A stretch of DNA of 64,000 bases from Macrotrachela quadricornifera (GCA_022393335.1 JAJEKB010020115.1:403885-467884), one strand, 5' to 3'; counted from the stretch's first letter, positions 1 to 12,232 are shown. The notes: a model not told the origin generated them from the letters alone. Translations and numbers: made by a program.

Positions 1-309
1 ATTTTAGCTTTTTCTGAAAATCCTATCAAGAGATCTTTGAACTCATCCTCAGGAAATCTTTGAAAATTTAAGCGATCCTCAATAGTAAAAAAAGCTGTTA
101 TAAAGCGTAAAACAGAATTATTTACACTTCATCAAAAATTTCAAAAATTTCCCGAGGATGGATTCAAAGATCTCTTGATAGAAATTTCAGAAAAAGCTAA
201 AAATTTTGTTTTAAACATAACTTTTCATACTCTTTCGAATGGCCTAACTCATATCAAAATAAAAGCATTTTTATATGCAGGCTTGGTCTGTCGTCTCATG
301 GACCCTCCC
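1..309. mobile_element. terminal part of a TTAA-flanked DNA transposon
   Basis: The last ~100 bases before 309 match the right terminal inverted repeat of the large element at 19584-28027: a CTTTCGAATG block near 232, then CAGGCTTGGTC, then CTCATGGACCCTCCC directly followed by TTAA at 310-313. The same order ends the big element at 28027. Within 1-205 there is also a foldback: the stretch with AGAGATCTTTGAACTCATCC near 30 is the reverse complement of the one near 160. No coding potential is seen. The rest of this copy, if any, lies left of the window. Confidence 0.7.
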
Positions 310-614
310 TTAAAGTATTTCAGTTTATCTCTCTCAAACTGAAAAGTTTCCGAAAATTGTTTTGAATCAAAATGCGAAGAAGTACAAGTTCTACAAACGC
401 TGAAAATTTCATCCAACTTGGAGATCATTTTTGTACAACGTGGTTGAGATAACGTGTACATCTCCAGCTGTGAAACTGAAAACGTTCGATCTCTTCAAAG
501 ATAGACCATAAGCACAAACTTTTCTAATAGTAGACACAGCTCACCATGGTCTACAGGATGTGCTTACTACCGAGTCGAAAGCGCTCTGACACCTGGGAAT
601 GTCCCCTTATAAGT

Positions 615-1290
615 GTCTAGCAGATTCAGGCAGACCCTGATAGACACTATCAGACCCTGGCAGACTCTGTTGGATCCTGATAAGCACAGGTAGATCGTGA
701 TAGACCCTAGTACACGCTGGTAGACTTAGAAAGACCCTATCAGAGCCTGGTAGACCGTGATAGAGCCTAGCATACTCTGGTAGATCTTAATAGATCATTG
801 GAGACTCTGTTAGATACTGATAACCCGGGCCAGATTCTGGTAGACCATAGCAAACGCTGGCAGACTCTGAAAGACCCAGGCAGACCCTGGTAGTTGCTAA
901 TAGACCCTGTCAAAGCCTGAGACACTGTGGCAGAGCCTTGCAGTCTCTGGTAGACCCTATTAGACCTGCGTAGACCTTGATAGATCCTAATAAACCCAGG
1001 TAGAGTCTGATAAGCGGAGGCAGATCACGGTGGATCCTAGCAAACGCTGGTAGATGCTGATGGACCTGATCAGAGCCTGGTAGACTGTGATAGAGCCTAG
1101 CAGACTCTGGTAAACGCTGACAGATCCTGATAGACCCTATCAGACCCGGGTAGACCTTGATAGATCCTAGTAGATCCTGTTAAACCCTGATAGGTTCTGG
1201 TACATCCAGGTAGACCCTGGTAAAGTCTATAGAACTAGGTAGATGTTAATGGACCGTGGTAGACTCTGGTAGATCCTACCGAAAGTACTG
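615..1290. repeat. 10-bp minisatellite, consensus TAGACCCTGG
   Basis: About 65 degenerate copies of a 10-base unit stay in phase for long stretches (for example TAGACCCTGG, CAGACCCTGA, TAGATCCTGA, CAGACTCTGG). The period of exactly 10 bases is about one helical turn. A 10-base period is not a codon multiple and all frames contain many stops, so it is non-coding. Confidence 0.85.
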
Positions 1291-1715
1291 AGAGATATGA
1301 ATAGAAACTGAATCATTATGAAATTCATTTTTTTAAATTACTGTGTAATTCGTGTGCGTCATCTAGTGTAGTTTTGTTAGTTTGAATTTCCATGGTAATG
1401 ATTCTGTAGAGTGCAGAAGGTTTTGTAGAGATAGAAAAGACAATGGTAACAACACTACCAGGTTAGTATTTTGGAGATATGCGTATTTCTCAACCGCTCG
1501 TTTTTCATCTTACTCGTTGCCTAGTCTTCATGACAGGTTATTTTATCTGAAATTTGAGGAGCCCTTTTCTCTGATTGACGCCCGCAATAGAGTATTTGTT
1601 CGATAAACACAATCAGTCGCGATGAGAACGGACACAGGTGGTGATGTATATGATTATACAAAAGTGTGATATTGATTGTGTGAGACGATCATTTTTCAAA
1701 TTTTCATAGGCAATC

Positions 1716-2735
1716 ATGTTTGGATTTGTTCTCCTTTTCTTGGTTATACTGATTGATCGATCGAGTTAGTGAAATTTTGTGAATGATAAGTGTTTATTTC
1801 CATACTTTTTAGGTGCCACACTCAATTGTTCGGCTTATAGATCAGACAAGGAAATTATTTTGTCAGTGCCTTTTGTGTCGATCAATATTGGATCATCAAC
1901 GTTTAACTACACCGCAAATGCCATCATTAAAGCGCCGGGCAATGTTACTGAACTGTATCTTAATGGGCCAAACAGTTTTCAGTTACCAATGTTTTGTCTC
2001 CGTAATTTGGAGACGCTATCAATCAATGATGTGAATTTCGAAAACGGCATCCTCCCATCAGAAGTCGAATTACTCGCTTCTAATCTCCAGTCGCTCACCA
2101 TCAGAAACACTCGTCTTTCTCAATCTCTTCCAGCTGGACTATTCAAATTGACGAAATTGAGGACATTGATTCTCAAAAATTGTAGTATTTACTCAGTTCC
2201 GGAAGCCATTACAAAACTTCAACAATTGAGCATCCTTGATCTTAGTAACAACAAATTTACTTCTCTTCCCGCCAATATGAGTCAATTAACCAAACTCCAA
2301 AAAGTAAATGTCAGTGAAAATCCAGAACTGACCTCCCTTCATGCTTTTGACCGAAGCAATATGGTTTCATTGTATGCTTCCAATTGTGGAATTGATTCTC
2401 TTCCACTCAATATATCTTCTTTAAAAAACCTCGATTTGAGCAATAATCATCTTACCTCTCTTTTCGGCATTGGAACGCTTGGTACGGCGTATCGGTTATC
2501 TGCCTCTTTCTCATTCAGAAATAATCAAATTGAATCAATCCCAACCGAAATATCACAAAGTGAAGGATTGGAGAATCTGGATTTGGCAAATAATAAGCTT
2601 ACTTCTATTCCCGAAGAAGTTTATTCAATGTTCCTTAACATGCTGAATATTCAAGGCAACAATTTTAGCGACGATGAAATCAAATGGATAACCGGCATTT
2701 TTCGAAAGCGATCAACTGATGCTCTCAAAATATAA
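1716..2735 (+). CDS. secreted leucine-rich-repeat protein
   Basis: Two exons. Exon 1 (1716-1764) starts at an ATG and encodes a hydrophobic signal peptide (MFGFVLLFLVILIDRS). A 48-nt intron (1765-1812, GTTAGT...TTTTTAG) follows, and exon 2 (1813-2735) completes a split serine codon. The product is about 323 residues. It carries roughly eight leucine-rich repeats of the LxxLDLSNNxLTSLPxxI type, clearest at LSILDLSNNKFTSLP and LENLDLANNKLTSIP. After the signal come a cysteine and several N-x-S/T sites, consistent with an extracellular protein. It ends IFRKRSTDALKI with no membrane anchor. An AATAAA-like signal follows near 2779. Function is unknown beyond a likely protein-binding solenoid. The upstream in-frame ATG at 1779 lies inside the intron and is not the start. 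Confidence 0.85.
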
Positions 2736-3543
2736 TTATGTTAGACACTTGAATCAGTCTGACATTTATTGAGAAGAAATAAAATTTCATTGTAATCCGA
2801 TGCTACAAACAGATTTTTTTTGTCTATTGAATTTTACATCTATCAAAACTGTATGTTAAAAGAGATTCAACGTTAAAGTATTAACAGAAAGATGCATGCA
2901 TGTATGTCAAAAAGTTAAGACAGATTGACAATTCGATGAAAAGATAGACGTGCTCAAATACAGCATTATCTATCTAAATAGGAACAGCTACGAAATTTTC
3001 AACAGGATTCACGTTTCTATTGAAAAATTCTTTGTTTTTGGAACTAAATTCTATCGCTAACAAAGCACTAATATTAACATAATAGAAAATATATTTTATA
3101 TTTCTTTTTCAGAACAAAATTGAATAATATCGAATTGAGAAATTGCATTCTACCTTAAGTAGAAACCATCCTTTAGGAAAGTATTGACCGCTTTCTTCGA
3201 AAGTGAAATATCGTGAGACTACACGCAACGATATCCTGCATCAATTAATGTTTCGAGACGAAATCGCTTGTTGTCGGGAAAGTTTTCATTCTATTAGATA
3301 TATAAAAGAAAATTGGTCTGTTCAAGAGAATATTGATTTCAGTGTTATTGAATAATACGCAAGATCACCAAATGATATCTGATAGATATAGTCATGCGAT
3401 CTCTGTTTAGGCTCATGTTCCATACAACATCAAATTTAGTAAAATATCTCGCTTTTTAAAGGAATTTGTTAAGCTCTCCAACAAATATCTTTATATGACC
3501 ATCTCTTTCTCCTAACGCAATTAGAGTCTATTCACATCATCAA
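2736..3543. other. intergenic, no gene seen
   Basis: AT-rich sequence downstream of the LRR gene with a polyadenylation-like AATAAA near 2779. No open frame with recognisable domains, tRNA or repeat structure is apparent. Confidence 0.6.
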
Positions 3544-4142
3544 ACTAATGTCGGATTTTTTTTATAGTGTTAATGACTGTTTGTTGAATAACTTTTCAAC
3601 GATTGAACTTAGAGAGGTCCGGCTTTCGCCACTTGAAAGAGCAAGTCGAGGGACGTGGATGTATATAAAATCCGTTTGGTCCACAACTCTTATATATGTT
3701 TGTTTGGAATCAAGAATCTTATCGATTGTCTATTTTCATGAGTTTTCATCACAAATTAATATGAAATTACACCAAAATGTAGCCAAAATAGGCATGTATT
3801 TACGCTAAAAAGTGTCATATCTTTGCACTTCATTTTTGACTTTTCTCACTACATTTTAATGTGAAGATATGACAGTATTAACATAAATACATGCCGATTT
3901 TGGGTACATTTTGGTGTAATTTCATATTAACTTGTGATGAAAACTCATGAAAATAGACATTCGATAAGATTCTTGATTCCAAACAAACATATATAAGAGT
4001 TGTGGACCAAACGGATTTTATATACATCGACGTCCCTCGACTTGCTCTTTCAAGTGGCGAAAGTCCGACCTCTCTAAGTTGAATCGTTGAAAAGTTATTC
4101 AACAAACAGTCATTAACACTATAAAAAAAATCCGACATTAGT
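3544..4142. mobile_element. long foldback (palindromic) element, ~600 bp
   Basis: Two arms of about 285 bases are near-perfect reverse complements, starting ACTAATGTCGG and ending CCGACATTAGT, with a short spacer near 3810-3860. Both flanks carry TCAA (3540-3543 and 4143-4146), a possible 4-bp target duplication. The open frames in the two arms are mirror images of each other and are by-products of the palindrome. It resembles a non-autonomous foldback or MITE, family unassigned. Confidence 0.8.
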
Positions 4143-4146
4143 TCAA

Positions 4147-5782
4147 GAAAAAACAGTATCTGTTATTGTTACCAGTTTCAAAAGCTTTAAACAAGCACAC
4201 TTTCATTTTGTCTAGTTTCATTATGGGATATGTTAACACTTTCACTAGGAGTAGAGTTCGATTATTCCTCAGATCAGGATGAATTTCAGGTATCTGTAAA
4301 AAATACGAGCACTAACGAATAGCTCCAAGTACATCGAGCTGTTTCCTAATGTATTCTGTTTTTTTTTGTCCGAGATCGATGGTTACGATTCCATCTGCTA
4401 ATCTATTTAGCTGAGGTTTTGACGACAATCACTGCTTCATTGCTGAATACCATTATATACTCTTCAGAAGTTTTGTTTGAAGACAATTGTTCGTCATCAT
4501 GACCACTTTTATTGAATTCAAAAAAAAAATCACTGCCAGTTAGTTCATTTATGCTGTTTAGGTTTAAAGATCACTACACTGCACAATACGTAAAAACTTG
4601 TACTGTATTGAAAAATATTTTAAGCATCAAGCACATCATTATCATCATAATAGGATTAATTTATTGACATGTTTCTATAATTGTACGAACACGCAATATG
4701 ATCGATGTTTGACCATTCAGAAATAAGTGACATAATAAAACCATCTAAAGATGATGAAGATTCAATGATAACCAAGATAAAACAGCTCAACATTTGTGAC
4801 GACTTGAGAAATCAGATGACAATAGATTAAACGAGCTTCTTTCAAGTGAAAAGTTGAAGTCACAACAAAGCCCAATGTTATACCGCATAAATTTGTCAAA
4901 ATAATAACACCACAAATGGCAAAATAATGATAAAGAATAGATAATTACTATACGGACAATAGTTGTAAAAAGCCAGGCTATAAAGATAAATGTGTGTGCT
5001 TCGATTAAACATTGCTAGACGTAATAGGCCCAAATCGAATACAAATATCGTTGATTACAATCACATTTGATTATATCATAAACAGTAGCGAAAGGCAGAG
5101 AACGATCAAGAAAATAACGACAAGTGATGTGAGGGTGAGAACAGCTGCTATGACTAGTTTTGATCTTGTTAAAGACCTCTTCGAATGCTTAATCTATTTG
5201 AATTATAAGAAAGGAATCCAAACAAAGATTAATCTACGTTGTTACAAGATTATTCCATGAAGAATGACTTGTAGTAGTAGAATCACTGGACAGATTTGAG
5301 AACAGCTGCCATGACTAATTTCGATCTTGCTAAAGATCTCTTCAGATGGCTTGAGGGATAAAGGTGAATCAAGCACGGCTAACTACGCATAGATCGTTGC
5401 TTCAACTAAAGGATTATGTAAGTGTCATTCGACAACAGAAGGTACTTGTTTTTTAGTTTAACGTTCTGGTCTGACATAGAGTTTGTTGAATTTGTACGTT
5501 CTAACTGAACATATTCATCGTAATCACATTGATTTGAAGGATGAAAATTTGCATCCGTTATGTCTTTCTCTGATCTATTCATGAGATATAAAGATAAACA
5601 AAGGTAAATAGAAGAGACCTGCATGTAGAGAATGAATGAAAAGAAAAAGAAACTGTTATCTATTGATAACAGAAGTGAAGCATTTGAGAGACGTCAAATA
5701 CGTTCTTGGCTCAGAAATGCTAAGAATTTATTAACTCACTCAATCGTTATTCGTTGCTCTTTTTTCCACTATTTCCCCTACG
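4147..5782. other. intergenic; one short direct duplication
   Basis: No gene recognised. A stretch of about 50 bases at 5137-5186 (GAACAGCTGCTATGACTAG..., then GATCTTGTTAAAGACCTCTTC) recurs with changes at 5298-5347. The first copy is immediately preceded by the G-rich motif GAGGGTGAG (5131-5139); the second is not. Confidence 0.55.
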
Positions 5783-6270
5783 ATGACTAAATGGCAAAGT
5801 AAGCTCTTTAATTTGAAAAAGATTCTTTGTTTAGTTTCGTACCTTGTAATTAATTTAGGTGGTCTTTATGACTGTTTCGACGATTGGAAGATTTGTTGTT
5901 ATGGATGCTGGTGTATATCATGTTCGTATGGTGAAAATGCATTACAGATTGATGGAAGGGATTACGATGAAGCGTTTTGGACTTATTGTGGTTCTGGGCA
6001 GAACTCTCCCACCTGGATACCTGTTACTGATAATCGAAGAGCTCTCCGCCTCAAATATGGTCTCGCTGAAGAACCATGTGATGACTGTTCAGTGATTTTT
6101 TATTGCGCGCCGTGTGCTGTATGTCAAGCGGCGCGTGAACTCAAAATTCGGAAGAATATGTCAGGTGAATCTTTTTTGTTTATCATAATCATCTGTTGAT
6201 GAGTGTATTTTAATGAATACTCGTAGATATTCAGAAAAAGCGTTGCTACAATCCCTTTCAAATGAAGTGA
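5783..6270 (+). CDS. PLAC8 family cysteine-rich protein
   Basis: Three exons: 5783-5798, 5859-6164 and 6227-6270, separated by introns of 60 and 62 nt with GT..AG ends. Frames join cleanly into about 121 residues starting MTKWQSGLYDCFDDW. The PLAC8 (Cys-rich) pattern is clear: DCFDDWKICCYGCWCISCSYGE near residue 10, then RLKYGLAEEPCDDC, FYCAPCAVCQAAREL and a basic tail. Family members include plant cell-number regulators and animal onzin/cornifelin-like proteins, often membrane-associated at the cysteine-rich helices. The length is normal for the family. Reading on past 6164 without splicing gives a false C-terminus. The specific role here is unknown. Confidence 0.85.
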
Positions 6271-6421
6271 AAGAAGTATTTCTATTACATTCAAAACAAA
6301 TAATAATTCAATCATTGAATCATTCCATAGATTTTGGAACTATGTATTCAATTAAAGTTTTACGAGACTTCCAAATTCACTGTGTCTTCTACAGAAAATG
6401 ACGAAAATAAAATTGTATCTT

Positions 6422-6444
6422 GAGGGTGAGGGTGTGAGGGTGAG
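6422..6444 (+). repeat. two copies of GAGGGTGAG (telomere-like G-rich motif)
   Basis: GAGGGTGAG occurs at 6422-6430 and 6436-6444. Other copies in the window are at 5131, 7294, 7300, 14518 and 29369 on the + strand, and at 40953 and 53209 on the - strand. Its G-rich TGAGGG-like character resembles eukaryotic telomere repeats. Telomeric origin is inference. Confidence 0.5.
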
Positions 6445-6574
6445 AATACAAATCCTCAGTTGGCAAATACTTCAGATAACTATGATTCATTTTCTAAATC
6501 ATTTATACTAAAGTATAGCTACCAAGATAATTTTAGATGAGAATGGTTTTATTCTGGAAGAAATAACTAAACTA

Positions 6575-6851
6575 CCCAGACCGAGTCATACGACGAGCGT
6601 AAACGAGCCGTAAACGACCGTTAATGATAAGGATACGGCCGTAAACTGCCCGTATTTGACCCATTTGGTATGCGCCGTATTACGGCCGTATATCGCCGTG
6701 CTGTATACGATCAGAAACGGTGAAAAACGGTTGGAATATGCCGTGTTTGATCGTTTACGATACGGTGATATACGGCCGTGATACGGCGCATACCAAACGG
6801 GTCAAATACGATGAAAAACGGCCGTTTACGACCGGACTTGTTTCACCTGGG
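6575..6851. mobile_element. small CG-rich palindromic MITE
   Basis: A 277-bp imperfect palindrome begins CCCAGACCGAG and ends TTTCACCTGGG, flanked by TA on both sides (6573-6574 and 6852-6853). It is rich in ACGGCCGTA-type CpG words, quite unlike the AT-rich surroundings. The TA duplication and size suggest a Tc1/mariner-type non-autonomous element. Confidence 0.7.
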
Positions 6852-7293
6852 TACAGTGATTTAAGAACAAAATTAATATGAATAAGGTGTCTAATGGTCA
6901 CTAATAAGAATAGTACGTTGAGTGATATGAGAAAAAGTAAGATTAGTGATTGTTGTTGTTTGAGTTATATTTATTCTGAATTGCTTTTGTTAAGAGTTTT
7001 GGCGAAGAGAATTTTTAGTTTGTATTCTACATTAATTTTAGCACGTGTGATCATATTGAAGCGACCAATATCGATGGCTTCCATGACAGCGTGCACTGTT
7101 GGTGGCTTTTTAAAGTTGTTACGGTTTTTGTTTAGTTTGGTTTGCTCATTGTGTATCGATGAAATATAGGTTTGAGCGATTTGTTCTGCTTTCAATAATG
7201 TTTGACGACTTAAATCGCCGATTCAATTGCCCATGATTGTGCTAGAATGAATTGCTAAATGATCAGTTGAAATAGATCGATCAGCGAAAGCTA

Positions 7294-7308
7294 GAGGGTG
7301 AGGGTGAG
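7294..7308 (+). repeat. overlapping GAGGGTGAG pair
   Basis: GAGGGTGAGGGTGAG contains two overlapping copies (7294-7302 and 7300-7308), the closest thing in the window to a tandem G-rich telomere-type repeat. It is followed by GACAGCTACC, similar to what follows the copy at 5131. Confidence 0.5.
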
Positions 7309-7400
7309 GACAGCTACCATAATCTTAAGATTTCACTACGGCTAAGTAGATCATCAGATGCTAAATAAATCTTAATGATCACTTGAAGTAATCATAAGAC

Positions 7401-7870
7401 TAGGGGTGGTACTTTACTTTTACTTTACCAAAGTAAAGTAAATAAATTAGTTACTTTACTTTTTTGTAAAGTAAATAAAATACTTACTATTTACTTTTGT
7501 AAAGTAAATAATTTATTTACTTTACTTTTTGTAAAGTAAATAATTTATTTACTTTACTTTTTGTAAAGTAAATAAATTATTTACTAGTTACTTTAGTAAA
7601 GTAAATAAAATATTTACTATTTACTTTTTGTAAAGTAAATAAATTATTTACTATTTACTTTTTGTAAAGTAAATAAAATATTTACTATTTACTTTTTGTA
7701 AAGTAAATAAATTATTTACTATTTACTTTTGTAAAGTAAATAAAGTATTTACTATTTACTTTTTGTAAGGTAAATAAATTAGTTACCTTACTTTTTTGTA
7801 AAGTAAATAAAATATTTACTATTTACTTTTGTAAAGTAAATAAAAATTATTTACTATTTACTTTCGCTAA
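7401..7870. repeat. left subterminal TTTACTTTGTAAAGTAAA array
   Basis: About 470 bp of nearly pure TTTACTTT/AAAGTAAA words, each a small palindrome, repeated every 35-45 bases. It mirrors the array at 13975-14445. Subterminal repeats of this kind commonly serve as transposase-binding sites; that function is inference. Confidence 0.8.
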
Positions 7871-9830
7871 CGACCTATCAATCTTATTAAGAGGATACCC
7901 ATAGGTCCTCATCTATATTGTAATGTTCAGTGTCTGTCGGTGTGTTATCGGGTTAAAGATCACCAGAGGTCTAGATAGAAAACCGTTAGGTAGGGACGTA
8001 ACAATACTAATACCATATGGTGTTGGTATTGGTCTTGGTCAGTACTGGTATTGGAGGTCGGGAAATCGAATGGCATCCTTAGTTTTCCAAAATTTTCGAA
8101 TAATTTTTTTTATTAAAAAAAGGCTTTTTTTAAGAAAATAATGATTTTTTATAAAGTTTGACCAAAGGTAATCGGGGTCGGGGAAGCGAATGGTATCGTT
8201 AGTTTTTGAAAATTTTCAAATTTTACTTTGCTTAAAAAAGCTTTTTTAAAGAAAATAGTGACTTATATTATAATGTTCAGTGTGTGTCTATCTGTTACCG
8301 GGTCAAAAAAACATGGTTATAGCTCGCGTTCTAGATTAAATAATAGGCTTGGCTATCTTCTTCTGTATAATAATGTTGAGTGTCTCTGTGTGTGTTGGCA
8401 GGTTAAAGGAGCAGGAATGATGGTATAGATGGGATGATAGGAGCATACGATTGTTTTCAAAGAAATTTTGTTATATTTGTTACCTTTAAATAAATTGAAT
8501 ATCATGGAATAGCTTTTGTTTCAAAACAGAGGTAGAATTCTAAGAGTGCCTTTACGAATTCTCTCGCCATCAGAAAAGACTCTCTTCACACAGTGAAAGC
8601 GGCCGTGCAGTATGCAGGGGTTTACACTAGTTTCTTTATAATCACAAGTAACGTGAACCCTACGGATTCACTGACCATTTTCTAAGAGAAAATTTAGTGT
8701 GATTATCATTCAAAATACTTTTCATTTGGATTATCTTATATCTAAATCTCCTTAATTGCATGAAAGCTACGAAACAAAACATCCACTCTACCGATGATCG
8801 TTTTATAGAAATATTCCTATATAGATTCACATGTAAACGACAAGCAAACCTTAAGTTTGAGTTCTTCGTCTTCGATTGAGTTCGATCAAGTCTAATACAG
8901 ATATCTGACCATATTCAGTAGTTTGGGACGTCATATTTTCGAACCCTGAACTCTGACTTGTTTGAACAAAACGAAGAGACAAACATTCATGTTTTTTTAA
9001 GCACATTATTCATCGCTATACGACTGTTTCTTTGAGAAAACGGAATTAAATATAGTTCAGATGCTTCAACTTTGTTCATCAAGTTCAGTAGCATGATCAG
9101 GCGGCGATCACTCCAAACCACATTTCTATGAAGATAATATCTTTTTCCAAACTAGATAATTTCGGACAGCTTCTCAACGTTTTAGAACGACATGGCTACT
9201 TATCTATTTCTGCTTATGCTACAATAAGCACATAATGCAATATCAGTATCAGGGTTGCCAAATCTCCTGATTTACCCAGGAGACTCCTGGTTTTTAGAGT
9301 ATTCTCCTGGTAAAAAACTCTCCTGGTTTCAGGAGCTGGTTTTTAAAATATTCTCCTGGTTTCTACTGATTTTTTGCAAATTTGTCAATTTGAGTATTAT
9401 TTATATATTCATTAAAAATTTTAAATCACTGAGATAGAAAAACAGAAGAAGAAAAGAAATATCGTACTATTAGATAGAGAGTCGAACAGAAAAAAGAAGA
9501 ATAGAAGGATAATTTCTTGCCTTTTTCTCTTTCCTTTTTTCGTTAGCTGTTGCCATTTGTTCTGATCTGATTCGACTAATCTACTTGTTCTAACTGACGT
9601 TTTTCTTTTTTGAATAGGGAAAATAATTGTTTTAATTGTTCCAATTATGTAGAAAAAAAATGATTCTCGACCGTTTCGTTATTCATTTATTCCCTTTATC
9701 TCCCTTTTATGAAAATATTCATTATTTTTCTAATAAAAAATCGTGAATTATCTATTGATCCATCGCGTCATACAGTTAGCTACAAAAACTTTAATATTGT
9801 AAGTGAAAAAATTTTTTGTGAATTATGAAA

Positions 9831-10451
9831 CAGAAAACGAAACGGAGAATTTTTCGCTCTCCGCCCCAAAAGAAGTTATCCCCGCCTCGCCCCGCAAAAA
9901 CTTATCCCCACCCCGTCTTATTCTTATAAAAACTATTTTATCTGATGATGAAATTTATTTAATTATATATGAGAAAAAGCTTACAAAAGAGTAAGAAAAA
10001 ATATATAAAAAAGACACTCTGTATGTACGTGTATATTGATTAGTTTTCTGCTTTGTTATTCTCAATTGAATGAAGAAATAAGACGTTATTAACAGTTAAT
10101 GGATCTAAATTTGATCTTCTTTGATTAACAACTTGGTCAGCAGCAGAAAATTCTCTCTCCACCGCAGCTGAGCTCCATGGTATGGAAAAAATACGACGCA
10201 CTAGTTTTGCTGGATTTGGAAATATTTGTTAATATTCTTGCCAAAATAGTAAAGGAGTCGAATTATTTTTGTCTTTTACATCGCTACATTTAAATATTCT
10301 CTAATCAAATTTTAGCACGGAAAAATTTCAAAAATAAAACTTTATCCCATCCCGTCCCCCCCCCCCCCCCCCCCCCGCTGTTATTTTACCTCGCCCCGCC
10401 CCGCTCCATCCCGAAGCCCTAACCTCTCACCCCGCCCCGTTTCGGTCTCTG
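9831..10451. mobile_element. 621-bp hAT element with transposase remnant
   Basis: The ends are CAGAAAACGAAACGG and CCGTTTCGGTCTCTG, flanked by a perfect 8-bp duplication TTATGAAA (9823-9830 and 10452-10459). The interior has CCCCGCCCCG-rich subterminal words and a run of about 20 C at 10357-10376. It includes a decayed piece of hAT transposase. This is an internal-deletion derivative of a larger autonomous hAT. Confidence 0.88.
10040..10262 (-). pseudogene. hAT transposase C-terminal dimerisation domain remnant
   Basis: The reverse strand encodes LLFWQEY, a stop, then QIFPNPAKLVRRIFSIPWSS, AAVEREFSAAD and NQRRSNLDPLTVNNVLF, ending at TAA (10040-10042). This is the hAT family C-terminal dimerisation region: the S-S-A-x-x-E-R-x-F-S-A-A block followed by R-R-S-x-L and the V-x-x-L-x-F-L block. 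Only the C-terminal ~70 residues remain, with one internal TAA, so it is not functional. It identifies the host element as hAT independently of the target duplication. Confidence 0.85.
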
Positions 10452-10653
10452 TTATGAAATTCTTTCACACAAGAACAAGAAGATGAAATTATTGTTGTAT
10501 CAAATGCATGGTAATGATTATTTTTGGCTTTCATTTCGCTTAGTAATAAGGTTTTTCATTCCTAGGTTAGCAGCAGTTAATAATGAACACCTATGTTAAC
10601 AGAAATTGCAGTTATCTTCGAAAGACGACTGCCAAATCAATTCAAAACTTCTA

Positions 10654-11640
10654 ACGGGTGTCCCAGAAAAAATGGCACTTTCAGAATTTTGAAGATTTCT
10701 TTTCAACTGTTCGTGTCATTAAAAAAAGCTTTTTTATCGAAAGATAGCGCTTGAAATTCTCTACAAAACCATATATGACAAGATCATAAAACTGTTCCAG
10801 ATACATTTGAAAAAAATTGAAAAATAAAGATGCACAAAAAGTTGTAATTTGTAGCCGGTTGAACATAATAGATGAGGGGGAGCTTGCATCTAATACTTTT
10901 ATTACTTCGTCCGATTTAGAAACAAAATATACCAAAAGATGCACCGTGAAAAGCTCTACAATTCACATGAAACCGTTTGTTTCATAGTTGCGCTATTTGC
11001 TTTTAAAATGGATAAAAGTTTGAGGAATCAAATGGGAACCTTGCAAAAATAGGTTTTTTCGATGTAAGATGAATTCGTTTTTTTCTTACTTCATTATCTT
11101 GTTACTTGATATGTTTTGTCTTTTTAAAAAAAAGAGACACCAGAAGATGCAGCGTGAAAAGCTCTACAATTTAAAACGAACAAATTATAAAAAAGGGGGA
11201 TTAAAAAACCGAATTCATTTTATAGCAAAAGAATGTATCATTTTCACGCGGTCGAAATTTTATCACACAAACTTCTATTCATTTTCAAAACGAAAAAGTG
11301 CAACTATAAAATAAGTGGTCTTATGTAGATTATAGAGCTTTTCACACTGCATCTTTTGGTATATTTTGCTCTTAAATAGAGCAAAGTAAGTGATGAAAAA
11401 ATGGAATGAAAAATACAGCCTGTTATTACGTTCAATCGGTTACAAATTACAACTTTTTGTGCATCTTTATTTTTCAATTTTTTTCAAATGCATCTGGAAC
11501 AGTTTTATGATCTTGTCATATATGGTTTTGTAGAGAATTTCAAGCGCTATCTTTTGATAAAAAAGCTTTTTTTAATGACACGAACAGTTGAAAAGAAATC
11601 TTCAAAATTCTGAAAGTGCCATTTTTTCTGGGACACCCGT
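10654..11640. mobile_element. palindromic Tc1/mariner-type element
   Basis: Starts ACGGGTGTCCCAGAAAAAAT and ends with its reverse complement, flanked by TA (10652-10653 and 11641-11642). The arms are nearly identical for about 300 bases and more weakly similar further in. The TA duplication and the GGGTGTCCCA-type terminus fit Tc1/mariner. No transposase frame is recognisable. It sits inside the hAT element at 9250-11751, so it is younger than that. Confidence 0.8.
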
Positions 11641-11903
11641 TATAAAAATCTCCTGATTTTTCTCCTGAATTTTTATTATAAGTTCCCTGGTTAGCTCCTG
11701 AATTTTTTGGTACGCCCTCCTGGTTTTCAAAATTTGGATTTGGCAACCCTGATCAGTATTCACATTCGCTTACTGGATATGCTCTGTTACATAAAATGTC
11801 TAATAAAAAATTATTTTTCTTCAAGGATCGATGTATTTGAGAATCTATTAAGGTATTCCAAATCTCATTTATTGCACTTATGATAAACTTTTTAAATCAA
11901 CGA

Positions 11904-11947
11904 CTAGTCGTTCGTCGGCCTCCCTCCAGTCGGCCACTCACGACTAG
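11904..11947. ncRNA. two-stem hairpin motif, copy 1
   Basis: Outer stem CTAGTCGT/ACGACTAG (8 bp, perfect), internal loop TCGTC opposite ACTC, inner stem GGCC/GGCC, apical loop TCCCTCCAGTC. The same architecture, with different stem sequences but matching loops, occurs at 12233-12276, 19333-19372 and 28374-28417. It matches no family I know; whether it is transcribed is unknown. The typing as ncRNA is tentative: it could equally be a DNA hairpin or protein-binding site. Confidence 0.45.
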
Positions 11948-12232
11948 CCGTTTCTATGTACGGTTTATTTTTCTGTTATCTTCTGTCACATTAGGATTCT
12001 CATGCGCACAGAAGTAGCTTACTCACAACATATCGATAAGCAATCGAAAACTTCCAACACTCAGATAGCATTATGTAATTTTCATCAGTTTCAAATTTCT
12101 TTTTGTTTTTAAAAAACGATATTTTGCCGGACTCGTTATCAAACAAGATTAATTAGGCTCTTTAGAAAATCCACTTAAATTACTTGAAACTTATTTGAAA
12201 CTATGCTTTGAAATAACGTTCTAACTCAACAC

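Larger units (their letters stand above)
9250..11751. mobile_element. hAT transposon nested in the 7-kb element
   Basis: It begins CAGGGTTGCCAAATC and ends GGATTTGGCAACCCTG, a classic hAT terminal inverted repeat, with a perfect 8-bp target duplication ATCAGTAT at 9242-9249 and 11752-11759. Subterminal TCTCCTGGTTT-type words repeat at both ends. It has itself received two later insertions (9831-10451 and 10654-11640). Removing these leaves under 1 kb, so this is a non-autonomous element. Confidence 0.9.

Noticed and set aside
1382..1606. 74-codon frame upstream of the LRR gene
   Set aside because: No signal peptide, domain or splice connection to the LRR exons; composition is like intergenic sequence.
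3548..4138. Two 86-codon frames on opposite strands with near-identical products
   Set aside because: They are the same arm sequence of a palindrome read in mirror image; no domain, and the foldback explains both.
10357..10376. Run of about 20 C as a regulatory tract
   Set aside because: More simply a homopolymer expansion within the CCCCGCCCCG subterminal repeats of the small hAT element, and error-prone in sequencing.
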